A stretch of DNA of 64,000 bases from contig NC_085137.1 of NCBI RefSeq assembly GCF_035046485.1, forward strand, positions 377,580,706 through 377,644,705, read 5' to 3'. Source of the DNA: Aedes albopictus (Eukaryota; Arthropoda; Insecta; Diptera; Culicidae). The notes below the pieces were generated by a model. The model saw only the letters and a list, made by a program, of their open reading frames with translations, was not told where the DNA came from and made no database searches. Below are positions 24,002 through 35,690 of this stretch, piece after piece (the first letter of the stretch is position 1; each line of letters starts with the position of its first letter). A program made the translations under genes and the position numbers.

Positions 24002-24177
24002 TTTTTTATCTGTATTAACGAGATTTTTAGCCCTAGGCTAGTTCATCTCGGAACCCACGTTTTACTTCCCTTCCGAAGGAAGAACTCACATTTTGTGAGT
24101 TTGTCGGGAGTGGGATTCGATCCCAGGTCCTCGGCGTGATAGTCAAGTGGTCCAACCATCCAACCAGATCCGCTCCA
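24002..24177 (-). mobile_element. tRNA-derived SINE, family A
   Basis: Intact copy on the minus strand with target duplication CATCGTATATT (23,991-24,001 and 24,178-24,188). It shows the uninterrupted CTGTATTAACGAGAT site that is split by the TTAA MITE in the 17,017 copy. Confidence 0.87.
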
Positions 24178-24439
24178 CATCGTATATTAAATTATTGGTA
24201 GGTAAGCAATATCAACGTGGGCCAGAACTTTATTGACTACAAACAATGCGGAACAGATTCGGTTCCCTTGGCATATTCTCACCGCCTCGAAAGGATGAGA
24301 ATTGGCTAATCTGCATACACTTGGGTTTTAAGGAACATTGATGAACTCCAAATATTTTTTCATCATTTGTACATACATTACCAAAGAAAACATTCCAGTG
24401 ATCAAAGGACTGTTTTACCCATTCTCACCTCCAACGACG

Positions 24440-25660
24440 GTATTCGAGAATGCTTTCAGGGAGTTTCAGAAAGATATCCAGACGCTCCAGATGATGTTAG
24501 AAGGGTTTTTGGTAGGTAGGTAGGGATCAAGGATCAGGGAGCCAAAGTCTTTCAGAAGAGCTACTGGAAGTCCGAGAGGGATTTCAAGACATTTGAATAA
24601 GCTTTTGGGGATTTAAAAAAGCTATGATGGAGTTTCAATGACATTCAGGAGGCTTCAGTAGCTTCAATGTGAACTTTCCGGGGGTTCGTGGAGCACTAGG
24701 CTTTTGGAAGAGGTTCAGGTATTTCAGGGGGTTTCAGAAGAGTTCAAAAGACACTTACAAGAGCGTTCAATGCGTTTCAAGACGTTTTAGTTTAGCATGC
24801 TTCAGCAGAGTTCCCGGGGGTCTCAGTGGGCTTCAAGGGAGTTTAGTGAGAGTTTACGAGGAAGTCAATGAAGTTTAAAAGATGTGTGTGGCGTTTCAAG
24901 GCTTTCCAATCTCTTCGTGGGTTTTCAAGGAGCTTCATAGGTCCCCATGGAGTTCCAGGGAGAGTCAGGGATTTCCTCATATGGGGGTTTCAGAGGGATT
25001 TCAAAGGGTTTCAGAAGATTTTCCGATGGTTTCTAGGGGCTTCAAGGGCTTTCATGGGGAGTTTTAAGATATTTCACTGTTTTTCAGGAAATTTCAGAAA
25101 GGTTTCAGAGCTTTGAAGGGACAGTAAACAGAGGTATACGTGTGTTTCTGATGGCCTAAGAGATGTTTCGTGGCATTTCAGGGGAATGCAGTTGATTTCT
25201 TAAGGTTTCAAATCAATTTTAAAGTGTTTCAAGGCGTTTCAGTTTGTTTCAGTAGAGTTAGAGAGTAGTTTATGGTTTTCATGGTAGTTTCAGAAGGGTT
25301 TCAAGGCGTTCCCAGAGATTGTTGTTTCAATGGTATTTGGGAGATGATGCCGAAGATGTTGGCGGCTTTCAGGATGCACTCTTGAAAGTTTCGGGTGGAT
25401 ATCAGAGAGGAATCAAGAGGTTTTACGAGGCGCTTCGGGTGGTTTGTGGAATTTTTAGGGGTTTAGAGAGCTGTATAAGAAAACTTTTCGGGACTCTCAT
25501 GGGAAATTTCAGATAAATTTCAAGACTTCAAGGAATTGCATGGCGTTTCAGTGAAGTTTTGGGGTGTTTCTGGATGCTTTTGTGCTTCAAGGGATTTATA
25601 CAAAAGTTATTTCTGTCAATTGTCTTATAAATCTTCCAAGGGTTCAAGGCTTTCCTTTTA
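24440..25660 (+). repeat. degenerate GTTTCAAGG-type tract
   Basis: About 1.2 kb of loosely repeated TTTCAGGG, GTTTCAAGG and GGCGTTTCA motifs. The related tract at 51,613-52,145 runs in reverse orientation (GAAACGCC). This core differs from the GGAATTCC tracts. Open frames here are by-products. Confidence 0.6.
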
Positions 25661-26179
25661 AATGTTAAACATGGATTCTTTCTATGTATCTAATATATGT
25701 AATAAAATGCTTAGTGATTATCGAATATTTTTTCTGGCACATAAACACGTCTGAAAAATAGCTAAACATACTTTGCAGTTCCAAATGCAACACCTATGAG
25801 CATTATTGACCAGTTTTTTTTAAGCAATTTCTGATGGAATGATCGTACAAAATCTCGATTAATTCCACTAGGATATTATTGGTATATCTACAGTTGAAAA
25901 ATCTGCCCTGAAAAAAATGTGATATAGGAGGTGAATGCATGGTGAATGAAAGTTTTCTGGTAAATTTTCAATAAAAAGCAAATAAAAGCAAGAAATTATT
26001 GATGAACCTTTACATAAGTTTGTAATGGAAAGGTTTGAACTTTGGAATATTTTTAGGAAGAATTTATTGGTAAATCCCTCACCAAAAATGCCCTACGTCT
26101 TCTTCTTCTTCTGCTTCTCTTTCTTCACGTTCATCGTCTTCTTCGTATTCCCTTTATTTATTTTCTTCTGCTTCTCCAT
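25661..26179. other. AT-rich spacer
   Basis: No gene seen. A CTTCTT pyrimidine run lies at about 26,100-26,190. Confidence 0.35.
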
Positions 26180-26465
26180 CTTCTTCTTCATATTGATGTA
26201 ACGTCCGCATTGGAGTAAATCCTGCCTCTCAAATTCGTGTTCTTCGAACACTTCCACAGTTATTATCTATGAACTTCCTCTGCCAATGGCCTATTGCAGA
26301 TTGAGTATTATCGTGTAACAAGAATGAAAATACTCATTGTCCACTGAAATTAAGCAAAATTCATTTACTAAAAGTTCCTGGACCACCCCGTGAATCGAAC
26401 CCGTCATTTTATTATGACGATGTTAAACATACTAACGCCTTTACAGTTGTAGCTATATGGACACT
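26180..26465 (-). mobile_element. decayed SINE, family C
   Basis: Minus strand. Clear but mutated similarity to the 18,120 SINE: a B-box-like GGGTTCGATTCAC near 26,395, AACTGTGGAAGTG, and GATTTACTCCAATGCGG near the 3' end. Older than the 18,120 copy. Confidence 0.7.
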
Positions 26466-26704
26466 TCTCTGTTTTGTCGTTGAAAAAAATCAATGTAATG
26501 GGGATAATTCAGCATAGAATAGTATTCTAAAAGAGCATTCTCAAACAAGCACCTTAGCACAAAAGTGATAAATGCAATCGAATTTCCGGCTTCTTTGGAG
26601 TATCCACAAATTTCCTTGAATTTAAATACTTCCCTCACAAACGAACAAAGAAAATCGGATATTGTAGAAAACCATCTTGGTTTATGGCATATTTACATCA
26701 TGAT

Positions 26705-27127
26705 TCAATTTCCGCACAGCAGCATAAAGCCAACCATATCCCATTTCGTATCGCTGCTGCCAAAACAAACCGATTTCCTTATTTCCATACCCACCATGCT
26801 GACATCACAGTCAGATACGTCATCATCGTAGAGAACCGAGAAGTCGTTGAAATTTGCATTTTTGAGCAGTTCGACATTCTCCCAATCAAATTCCAATGGC
26901 TGTGTGTGGGAGTATAGTATGGCACAAAACACATCTAGTAAAAGATTGCCAAAACAAAAACTTCGAATCGCGCGGGTGAACATCGACTCTCGGAATGGAA
27001 TGTCTACATTTGCGGAATATGCGAAGAACACGCCAGCCAGCAGGGACGTTATGTATGTCGTGTCTTTGACGCGTGCTTCCACCCGTCTCCGAAAGAAGAG
27101 TGCACTATGCACAAATCGTTTTTGAAT
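26705..27127 (-). CDS. candidate coding fragment, hydrophobic, unidentified
   Basis: A minus-strand frame open from just after a stop at about 27,128 to 26,705, with no early ATG. The residues read like a membrane protein: a basic stretch, a hydrophobic segment (TSLLAGVFFAYSA), then a second one (FGNLLLDVFCAILY). The first 60 or so codons have GC-rich third positions like Aedes exons. There is a faint resemblance to transmembrane protein 135-like segments, too weak to name. No good exon boundaries are seen. It may be a single exon, a gene fragment or chance. Confidence 0.25.
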   Translation of the reverse strand: MQKRFVHSALFFRRRVEARVKDTTYITSLLAGVFFAYSANVDIPFRESMFTRAIRSFCFGNLLLDVFCAILYSHTQPLEFDWENVELLKNANFNDFSVLYDDDVSDCDVSMVGMEIRKSVCFGSSDTKWDMVGFMLLCGN

Positions 27128-27627
27128 TCAGAGTGATATCATCCCGCTCTTTAACTTTTGTTCATAGCAAAATTTTGAAAATTGGTTTATAGTCTGCTTA
27201 GTTTATGGACGAACCATTACCAAAGAAAGCGTTTTGTTAGAAATAAATCTAATTAAACGAGTTATCCCTCTATGGTTGGCTTTTCGGTCCGGATAAATTA
27301 TAAGCGGGGTGATACTATTTCATCCGACGTTTCGACCCTTGGTTTGGGTCTTCTTCAGGGAGGTTATAGGGATACCGCTACGTTTGTATCGCCGGTTGCT
27401 TGGCGTAGGGCTGTCGGGTTTGGTGAATTTAAGCTTGAATTAAACGTATTAAACCAGAGTTATGCTTATTGGACGCATTTTCCATGTGACCACTGTACAA
27501 TCCACACTTTCAAAGCCTGGTCACTGACTCACGGTAGAAATGATCGAAACATAAACAAACATCTCGCGCACTGAACGGCAAACATATGCTTCGCGTTGTG
27601 TCTTGTACCCATACAACGATCGCGCGG

Positions 27628-30464
27628 CACGGTGTGTTGAAACAGGATTATTATCGCACTTTCATGAACCTAAAATATTTTTTCGTTATAAGTTAGGGCC
27701 TGTCCATAAACTACGTAGACTCAGAGGGGGGACGGGGGGGTCTGGCCAAAGTCTACGGTCCATACAAATTTCTAAAATTTTGTATGGACAAAAGTCTACG
27801 AGGGGGGAGGGGGGGTTCTGAGATTGCCAAAACTGAGTCTACGTAGTTTATGGACAGCGCCTTAGCTCTAGCTGTATATATTAAGATTCTGGAGGTTAAA
27901 AAATCTTTCATCGGGGAAAATTAAAATAAATTCGATTTTAGTAGTTTACCACTTTTCCCATATGATATGGTATTACGCAAATCTGATGAACCTAAACTCC
28001 GCTAGAAAAAGTCCCCATTTCTATTAATAAATTTGAAACCATTTAGAGAGAAACGAATGATAAAGTCTTGACAACGAGTTTAAATTTGTTTGGCGTTCGT
28101 TTCATGTGTCCAGCCCACTACAGTCTGCCGAAAGTCATAAATCATAAAAGTCTACATTTTTCCATTTAATGAAGGTAAACTAATACTTCCCATTAGTGCG
28201 ACTCATACATTTGTAGAAGCGCCATACACCTGTGACTTATACCATTTGCAGCACATACTCTTCATGTGCTAATTTGCCTGTAATGGTGGGTATTAGTTGC
28301 ACATACTTTGCATGCCAAATCATGTAACGAAGCACCTAAACGACGACCACACGGCCAGGAAAGATGCTTCGATTGGGAAATCATTAAACAAATATGGTGA
28401 CTTAATCACGTGTATTTTTTAACATTCAGGTTAACTGTAAAATAACTTGTTTTGAGCTAGTTTAGCAGAAATACTTATAACTCTTCGAATATAATAAGAA
28501 CTTTTATGTATATTGTGCTCTGATTTTGCAGAGCTCGATGTTTTACTAACAAGTGAAAATTCATCCTATGAATACTTTTGTTTGCATGCCGGACACATAG
28601 ACACGATTTTTTCACCCTGGCTTAAGCGTTAACCCAGGTTTAAGAATATGGGTAAGCTTGGTTTACCGATTAATCAGAGGTGAAGAAATCAGCCCTTAGA
28701 GAATAGCTTTTGATTACTCTTTCGGCACATGCCTTTGATACACGTACTTTAAGGAAAGCATATGTAATCACTTTTTTATTGTAAAATCAATCAATGTATG
28801 ATTGAAACAGTTTTAGATTTGATAATGATAAATCTGGGCATGTTAGCGGAATACATGTACGTAAACAGAATATCGGATTGAGTACGAGACACTGAAGATG
28901 ACCTAACAGTTGAGGTTGAAATATCTTTCAAAGAATGCAAAATCGTAGTGCAATTAAAAGGAACAGTCCTTAACTCTATTTTCTTTTTTACTTAGTTTTA
29001 GATATGTCCATTGTTGTTTATGCTGAGATCAAATTTAACTTAATCTACAGATGAAAATCTAAAATGAAAATTGAAAATGTAGGACAATATGAACCTTCCT
29101 TTTGCATCACGTTGGCAGCAGCTCGCTGACGTAGTGTACGGTTTGGGTCAAAAATGACCCTATTGCCAAAGGAGGGTTAAAAAGACATCAATGTTCTGAG
29201 AATGTCATAAAATAGATTTCAAAAAAACAACAACAACAGAGATGTGTAAAGTGAGGCAAGATTGACTCTATTTTAGGTTTCAATACAACTTATTAAGAAC
29301 TTTTATTAGTTACTTTATGCTTCATTTTGGAATCATTGGATAGATTTAGATTGCTAAATAGATATAACACATAGAATATGGTTGGAAGGTATCGAGTGCA
29401 CGGGTGACTTTTTAATTCGTTTTTATCACGCTCTGCATGGACAAGTGACATTTCTCCCCATACTGAATCTGTTGTCAAACTCACTTTGCAAAAATGAAGG
29501 GATTTTACTTGGGAAAAAGAAACTTTATGTTATGCAGTCATAACATTTAAACCATTAAAATGCATGAAGTTTTTATCAAGACCAAAAAGTCTCATTAAAT
29601 AAAAAAGGTTGAAAAAGGTCGATTTTTGCGTGACATAATTTGTGTATCACCCCCTTGGCCCAGTGTGCCTTATTTTAAACAAAATGTTGAATGCATTAAC
29701 ATAATATAACAACGCCAATCTTATGTATTTTACGTCAACTTTATGTTATTTGAGACTCCACAGCCCACTTAACCCTAAAGGTATCATTTTAGAAGTAACA
29801 AGGAAAAAAGGTTTTTGACAATTTTAAGATTTTCTATGGACAAAAGTCCTCAACAGTTAGAGGCAGAACTTTTACAATTGAGTCATGCACGCTCAGTATA
29901 GTCGACTAATACTTTTTGGCAAATGTCCATGTGGATGTCGATTCACATGCAAATTATGTGCAACAAATACCCGCCATTACAGGCAAATTAGCATATGAAG
30001 GGTATGTGCTGCAAATGGTATGAGTCACAGGTGTATGGCGCTTCCTCAAATGTATGAGTCGCACTAATGGGAAGTATTAGTTTAGCTCCATTAAATGGAA
30101 GAAATGTAGACTTTTATGATTTATGACTTTCGGCAGACTGTAGTGGGCTGGACACATGAAACGAACGCCAAACAAATTTAAACTCGTTGTCAAGACTTTA
30201 TCATTCGTTTCTCTCTAAATGGTTTCAAATTTATTAATAGAAATGGGGACTTTTTCTAGCGGAGTTTAGGTTCATCAGATTTGCGTAATACCATATCATA
30301 TGGGAAAAGTGGTAAACTACTAAAATCGAATTTATTTTAATTTTTCCCGATGAAAGATTTTTTAACCTCCAGAATCTTAATATATACAGCTAAGGCTAAC
30401 TTATAACGAAAAAATATTTTAGGTTCATGAAAGTGCGATAATAATCCTGTTTCAACACACCGTG
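27628..30464. mobile_element. 2.8-kb foldback-like DNA element
   Basis: Starts CACGGTGTGTTG and ends with its reverse complement. CGCGG at 27,623-27,627 and 30,465-30,469 may be a 5-bp duplication. The inverted arms are about 520 bp (27,628 to about 28,318 without the nested MITE, and about 29,945-30,464), with few mismatches. The 1.6-kb middle has no transposase frame. The left arm carries a Harbinger-type MITE (27,696-27,861). The right arm keeps the empty site. Superfamily unclear. Confidence 0.78.
27696..27861. mobile_element. Harbinger-type MITE, copy 2
   Basis: 166 bp with TTA at 27,693-27,695 and 27,862-27,864, closely related to copy 1 at 10,177. The equivalent point in the opposite arm of the host element (about 30,394-30,402) has a single TTA and no insert, which proves the boundaries. 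Confidence 0.9.
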
Positions 30465-30469
30465 CGCGG

Positions 30470-30830
30470 TAGCGATCGCATATTTGGATGTGTTGCCGCG
30501 GCCTGAGTAAACATTCAAACACGTTGGATCGATACAGGCGAGCATCGTAGTATGTAAGCTCACGAATTCATCCAGTGTGGTACGGAAGTGTTGGGATACT
30601 AGTCAATATCGGTAACACTATTGAGGTGTAAAAACGTCACTTCGGCATTATTATCTAATTTTTAGTATTATGTTTAATATGCACTAAATGTACCAGTAAA
30701 TACTATTACGACCAGGCTCCCCAATTCCTTCAGTTAAAAAGCATAAGACAACAAGCCAAACCCGTTCTACAAACACAAGCAGCATCATACGGACAAGTCC
30801 AGTGCACATGTTCGGTCACCGCTCGTTCAA
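30470..30830. other. spacer before candidate leader
   Basis: No gene or bounded repeat. AT-rich apart from the first 60 bp. Confidence 0.3.
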
Positions 30831-31144
30831 ACCGTGTCAATCTGTTGTGTACAGCGCAATGTTGACGACCATGTATCCATCCATCGACCGCCGCCACCAC
30901 CGCGCGCCGCAGCTCGACAGCGAACGGCGATAGGAAATGATCTCGTGCGTGCGTTACACTTACCGACTTTTCACCCATATGGTTCGAAATTGTTCGAAAA
31001 GTCAAGAACGACTCGACCGAATCGGACCGGACCTGTCGGTGCAGCACGGGTAATTGTGAAAATTTACCGAATCCCGAAGGTTAAAATTAGAATCAAAATA
31101 TTGGTCATAATGGTTGAACCGGGAATGCTCTGCGGGTGACGTTG
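30831..31144 (+). other. candidate second non-coding first exon
   Basis: GC-rich segment (CCGCCACCACCGCGCGCCGC near 30,890), unlike the AT-rich surroundings. It ends GTTG followed by GTGAGT at 31,145, a plausible donor. Contains a nine-codon frame ATG...TGA at about 31,110-31,139 that could be an upstream ORF. No long coding frame with known similarity. It could be an alternative promoter and leader for the gene with the 57,358 exon. The 5' limit is arbitrary. Confidence 0.3.
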
Positions 31145-31685
31145 GTGAGTCTGCTGTGTGATTTACGGATGGTGCAGTAAATGCGAACGAGGATGACGCG
31201 AAGATGGGGTGATTTCATTGGAGCGAATGTTGATTGTTTGTGTTAGATTGAGCTCGAAATGGATCAACTGCACTGTGGAGATCCACCTTTCTCGTAGTTA
31301 TGCTGTGAAACATGTTTTTCATTTAGGTTCACTTATTTTTTCAAAACATTGTCATTTTATTTTCAAAAATTAATCCTATTTTTTAGTCGTGGTGTAGTGG
31401 GATACACACTCAACACTGTTATTCTTTAAACTGGATAATTGCGCTTGAATTTACGACAACTAATGTAATCAACGTCATTGTTCAGAACGCAGGAGGAGCT
31501 CAAATCTATTCAGGACGCCCTAAGAATGTCGGTGATCTATCTGGGAGGAGGTTTCATCACTCTTGTGGTGCCAGGTGTTTTTCTGATAACGTTAAGTTAA
31601 AGAAGCACTTACTACTACTTTCAGTCCTGTATTCCATCCATAGTGGTGCAGAGGGCCAAATTGAAAGAACTCCATCCTGGGCGAT

Positions 31686-33331
31686 CCCGGGTAGACGTGA
31701 ATATCATAATCATATCTCAAAACGATCAAATTTTTATGTCATATCTTAATATGACAAAAAGTTGCCAATTATCTGCTTAATATCTCATCGTGATATGATT
31801 TCAAAATTAGTACTTAATTTGATCTTCAGAAAGCCTTGTGCAACCCGTTGTATAAATGTCGAAATTTCCCAACGTTGTGCATGAAAACTAATTTTCGCGT
31901 TTATTTTCATTATGCACCATCCCCAAATTATGTAACACTTCAGGGGATAGGGAATTAATAAATTACGTAACGCTTCAGGGGAACAGGGAAGCGACCCAAA
32001 CAAACAAGTTAGAGTTTTCATTAAAAAAACGCATTATGGATGCCCCCCGATCCTAATGAACCAACTACTGCCATCCAAGAAATGGTGCAAACTATGACAC
32101 AGAAACTCTAAATTTTGCACAATCAGCATTAAATTAGGCAAGGAATCATGATAGCCAAGCTTTTTGTTTCATGTCATTACAGAAATGGAGAATTTACTTT
32201 CTCATTATACGAAAATTCAGCTCATTACCACAATCTAGTACTTCACTGATTGCGCCCTATTGGTCGAAATTAGGCTTATTTTGGGCGCAAAATAAACCAA
32301 ACATGTTTCTACATATGTCGTTTTTGAAGTTTGGATCACTACCTTTGGAACAAGTCGTAGCAGAGCAGGCATAAAATGTGGAATCATCTAGAAAAAAGCT
32401 CTCTTTCAGTTTAGGAATATATGCAATTCTCCATTGAGCTTTAATTCATTTTTATTTTCCATACTATCGCTTCAAGGTTCTCGTACACGTTTTGCCCAAA
32501 CGCCACTTGTTGTCAGATTCATTTTGGCAAACTGTTTGGCTCTATTTGTCCCTATTCGTTTTTCGAGAGTGACAAATATTTTTGTTTGCCCTGTACACCT
32601 TGGTCAAAATTTAACTGTCAATATTTGGCATTGGTCAAAGAGTGTCATTCTAGCTTCAGTTTGCAAATTTTGGGTTCAAACTGTATTAATATTCTGCGAC
32701 CAAACATTTATCATTGGAAAATTTTAAAAATTCTGCTTAAGATCAAAAAAAAACTCTTCACATTTCCATCCGCAACATCCAGAAATCGAAAGATCTGAAA
32801 ATTACTGCTCAAACAGTTCTTTCACACATTCATCCATAACATCCGAAAATTATAAGATCTGAAAACTACTATTCAAGATCAAAATTAGTTCTTTCACACA
32901 CTCATCTACAACATGACACGACCAAACCAATACTACTACCAAACTAAACTACTATTAATCGCAAACACCTTGGAAAACGTAGAACTTGATGCTCTTGTTA
33001 CCTTATATTTTCAGATATAAATCGTAGTGCAGTGGTAATGTCACTGCTCATAAAACACAAGGTCATGGGTTTTTTACTGTAATCCATCTGTCAGATCATT
33101 TTTGATATTGGTTTGATGTTATACAGCCCAGATCTGCTCAGATATTAGTTTGATCTTATTATATCTAAATGAGATATCATTATGTTCTTTCACATACTAA
33201 TTTTTGATATTATTTTTGATCTTTTATCTCCTATGTCAAACAAACCAATAGCTAATTATGATCTTGAGCACTGTACTGAATACTGAGTGATAACTAATAA
33301 TGATATTGATTTGATTTTTCTTCTACTCGGG
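31686..33331. mobile_element. TIR element without visible target duplication
   Basis: 1,646 bp. Left end CCCGGGTAGA and right end TCTACTCGGG are inverted with one mismatch. Flanks (GGCGAT and TAAGTT) show no duplication. Both subterminal regions are full of GATATCA/TGATATT/AGATAT motifs. The ends resemble the CCCGAGCAAAGG ends of the 49,801 element, which also has motif-rich subterminal zones and no clear duplication. One arm of another MITE family lies inside (about 32,100-32,265). No transposase frame. Confidence 0.5.
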
Positions 33332-33689
33332 TAAGTTCGTTCCTTAAGGTTTGAGTTAGGCCCAAGGGGGTTCCCAGGTAATTCAGGAGAGCGGGGGTTA
33401 CAGTGGCGTTGATGAATGGCTCTAGGGGGCTCAAGAGGGTTTTCCGATCAGATTTCAAGCTGTTTAAGGAGCGTTTGAAATGCCAGGGGCATTGCAGAAG
33501 GGTTAAGGCACATGTCAGAATGATAACTCGCATATCAAACCTCATTTTAATCTTCTGATGTTCCCCTAAAACCACCTGAAAGCCTTTGGATGCGCTTAAA
33601 CACTATGAGACCATTGAATTTCCCCTAACAGATCACTGACGGCCTTTGAGGCTCCGCATATATATCATGTATCAGAAGGCCGGCTCCAA
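33332..33689. other. G-rich degenerate sequence
   Basis: Loosely repetitive (GGGG, TTAGG and TTTCAGG motifs). May include the 3' flank of the split LINE. No gene. Confidence 0.3.
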
Positions 33690-33992
33690 AGGCACGTTAT
33701 CCTCCATTTGGGATATTTGTGCCATCGTCAAAATAATAGCCTATTTCATCATCTTCCTGAGGGAAAAGGAAGGAAATAAGGATAAGGATGGGGATAAGGA
33801 CAGGTAGGGAAATAGGAAAAATACCCCGGAAGAGGATACTAACGCATAAGTGTACTACAATGGGTTCAAACAGCGCCCTGAGAAGGGCACTGTAATAACG
33901 CATAAAGCGAAAGAGAGCCTATAGTTCTTTACCACAGCGGGTTAAGAACAACAGAATATCCTGAATATTCAGGTCTCTGAAGTCAGTTTCAC
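33690..33992 (-). pseudogene. 3' piece of RNase H-bearing LINE, split off
   Basis: On the minus strand, 33,992 to 33,919 encodes SETDFRDLNIQDILLFLTRC and a few more residues to a TAG stop (33,919-33,921). A 3' UTR-like region of about 230 bp follows. This is the missing C-terminus of the LINE that stops at 42,862. With the 33,997-42,857 element removed and one TTAA kept, the codons read KHLL-SETDF in frame across the join. The 3' end of the LINE near 33,690 is approximate. Confidence 0.85.
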
Positions 33993-34289
33993 TTAACCTT
34001 TGCTGTACTAACATACTTTTTGGCACATCATTTTTACCTTCAATTTGCTCTAACTTAGTCAAATCTTAAGCGATTTTAATTCTCTTGGCTCGGTTGGATC
34101 AGGATTTTTCCCTAGTTTTGACGATCCAAGGATGGATTGGATTGGCCAAGTGGTTCCGGAGATATTCCGGATTCCGTTGGGGTAATAGATTATCTTGGAC
34201 CAGAGAACTCTAGAATTTGTCATCAGCTTGATGGTTTTCGCATTATTTCTAGGCTATTTATCCTACAAAAACTCGGTAAAATGTTTCGA

Positions 34290-35245
34290 CAATATCCGCA
34301 AGCATTCATGAACTCTCTGGGAACCACCTGGCCATGTTACAGATTCCACGCCCCCAGGGAAGTGGCCAATTACCGACCTGAGCCAAACCCTAACGTGCGA
34401 CCTATCAAACTTCATGAATTTTCGGTGCCAGCTCGTTGGTGATCATAACAAAGATGACCCTTTTTTGTGCAACCACTTGGTCATGTTCCGGACTGAAGGC
34501 CACGCCCCCGGGGAAGTGGCCAATTACAGACCTGAGCCAAACCCTAACGTGCGACCTATCAAACTTCATGAATTTTCGGTGCCAGCTCGTTGGTAATCAT
34601 TACAAGGATGACCCTTCTTTGTGCAACCACTTGGCCATGTTCCGGACTGAAGGCCACGCCCTCGGGGAAGTGGCCAATTACGAACCTGAGCCAAACCCTA
34701 ACGTGCGACCTACCAAACTTCATGAATTTTCAGTGCCAGGTCGTTGGTGACCATTACAAGGATGACTTTTCTTTGTGGATCAATTTGGCCATGTTCCGAA
34801 CTAGAGGCCATGCCCCCGGGGAAGTGGCCACTTACCGACATGAAACAAACCCTTGCATGCGACCTATCAAAGTTCTTGAATTTTCAGTACCAGCTCTTTG
34901 GTGACCATTACAAAGTTGACCTTTTTTGGTGGAACCATTTGGCCATATTTCTGACTAGAGGCCATGCCCCCAGGGAAGTGGCTACTAACCGACCTGAGCC
35001 AAACTTCATGAATTTTCAGTGCCAGCTCGTTGGTGATTGTTACAAGGATGACTTTTCTTTTCGGAACCACTTGACCATGTTCCGGACTAGGGGACATGCC
35101 TTCAGGGAAGTGGCCATTCACCAACATGAAACAAACCCTAGTATGCGACCTAACAAACTTCTAGAAATTTCAGCGCCAGCTTGTCGGTGACTATTACAAG
35201 TACAACTTTTCTATGTGAAACCACTTGGCCATGTTCCTGAAGTTC
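34290..35245 (+). repeat. 154-bp tandem units, left arm
   Basis: Seven units. The landmark CCATGTTCCGGACT or a variant recurs near 34,334, 34,483, 34,637, 34,791, 34,945, 35,077 and 35,231, mostly 154 bp apart, with one 149-bp and one 132-bp step. Inner units diverge more. Overlapping frames of about 104 residues repeat with the units and are not genes. Confidence 0.85.
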
Positions 35246-35690
35246 CTTTAGGAATTCTTTTGGATGTTCCTCCAGATATTCCACTGGGGTTCGTTCCCGA
35301 AATCCTCTGAAATTTCTTTCAAAAATTTCACTGGAAGCCTCTTCAGTAATTCCTTTGGATGCTGCTCCTGGAATTTCTCTGGAGGTTCTTTTAGTAATTC
35401 TTCTGGAAGTTCCTTCAAGAACTACTGAAGAACTTCCAGGGGAATTCCTGAAGAGACTTCCAGTGAAATTCCTGAAGGAATTTCCAGAGAAATCTTGAGG
35501 AATTCCTGAAGAAATTTCATGATCAATTCCTGAAGGGGTTTTCAGTGAAATACAAGAAGGAGCATCCGTAGAAACTTCCTGAAGAATTCCTGAAGGAACT
35601 TTCAAAGAAAAGAAAATCTAGGAGAACTCCCGAAGAAACTCCCTGAAGAGTTTATAAAGGAATTCTCAAAAAAAAATCCCGAAGAAAACT
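35246..35690. repeat. degenerate tract, left arm
   Basis: GGAATTCCT-type motifs, mostly irregular, between the 154-bp units and the satellite. The mirrored counterpart is at 41,262-41,610. Looks like the raw material from which the 24-bp satellite was amplified. Confidence 0.65.

Noticed and set aside
34137..35190. Overlapping 101-148 residue frames in the palindrome arms
   Set aside because: They recur with the 154-bp period and overlap in different frames; no family similarity.
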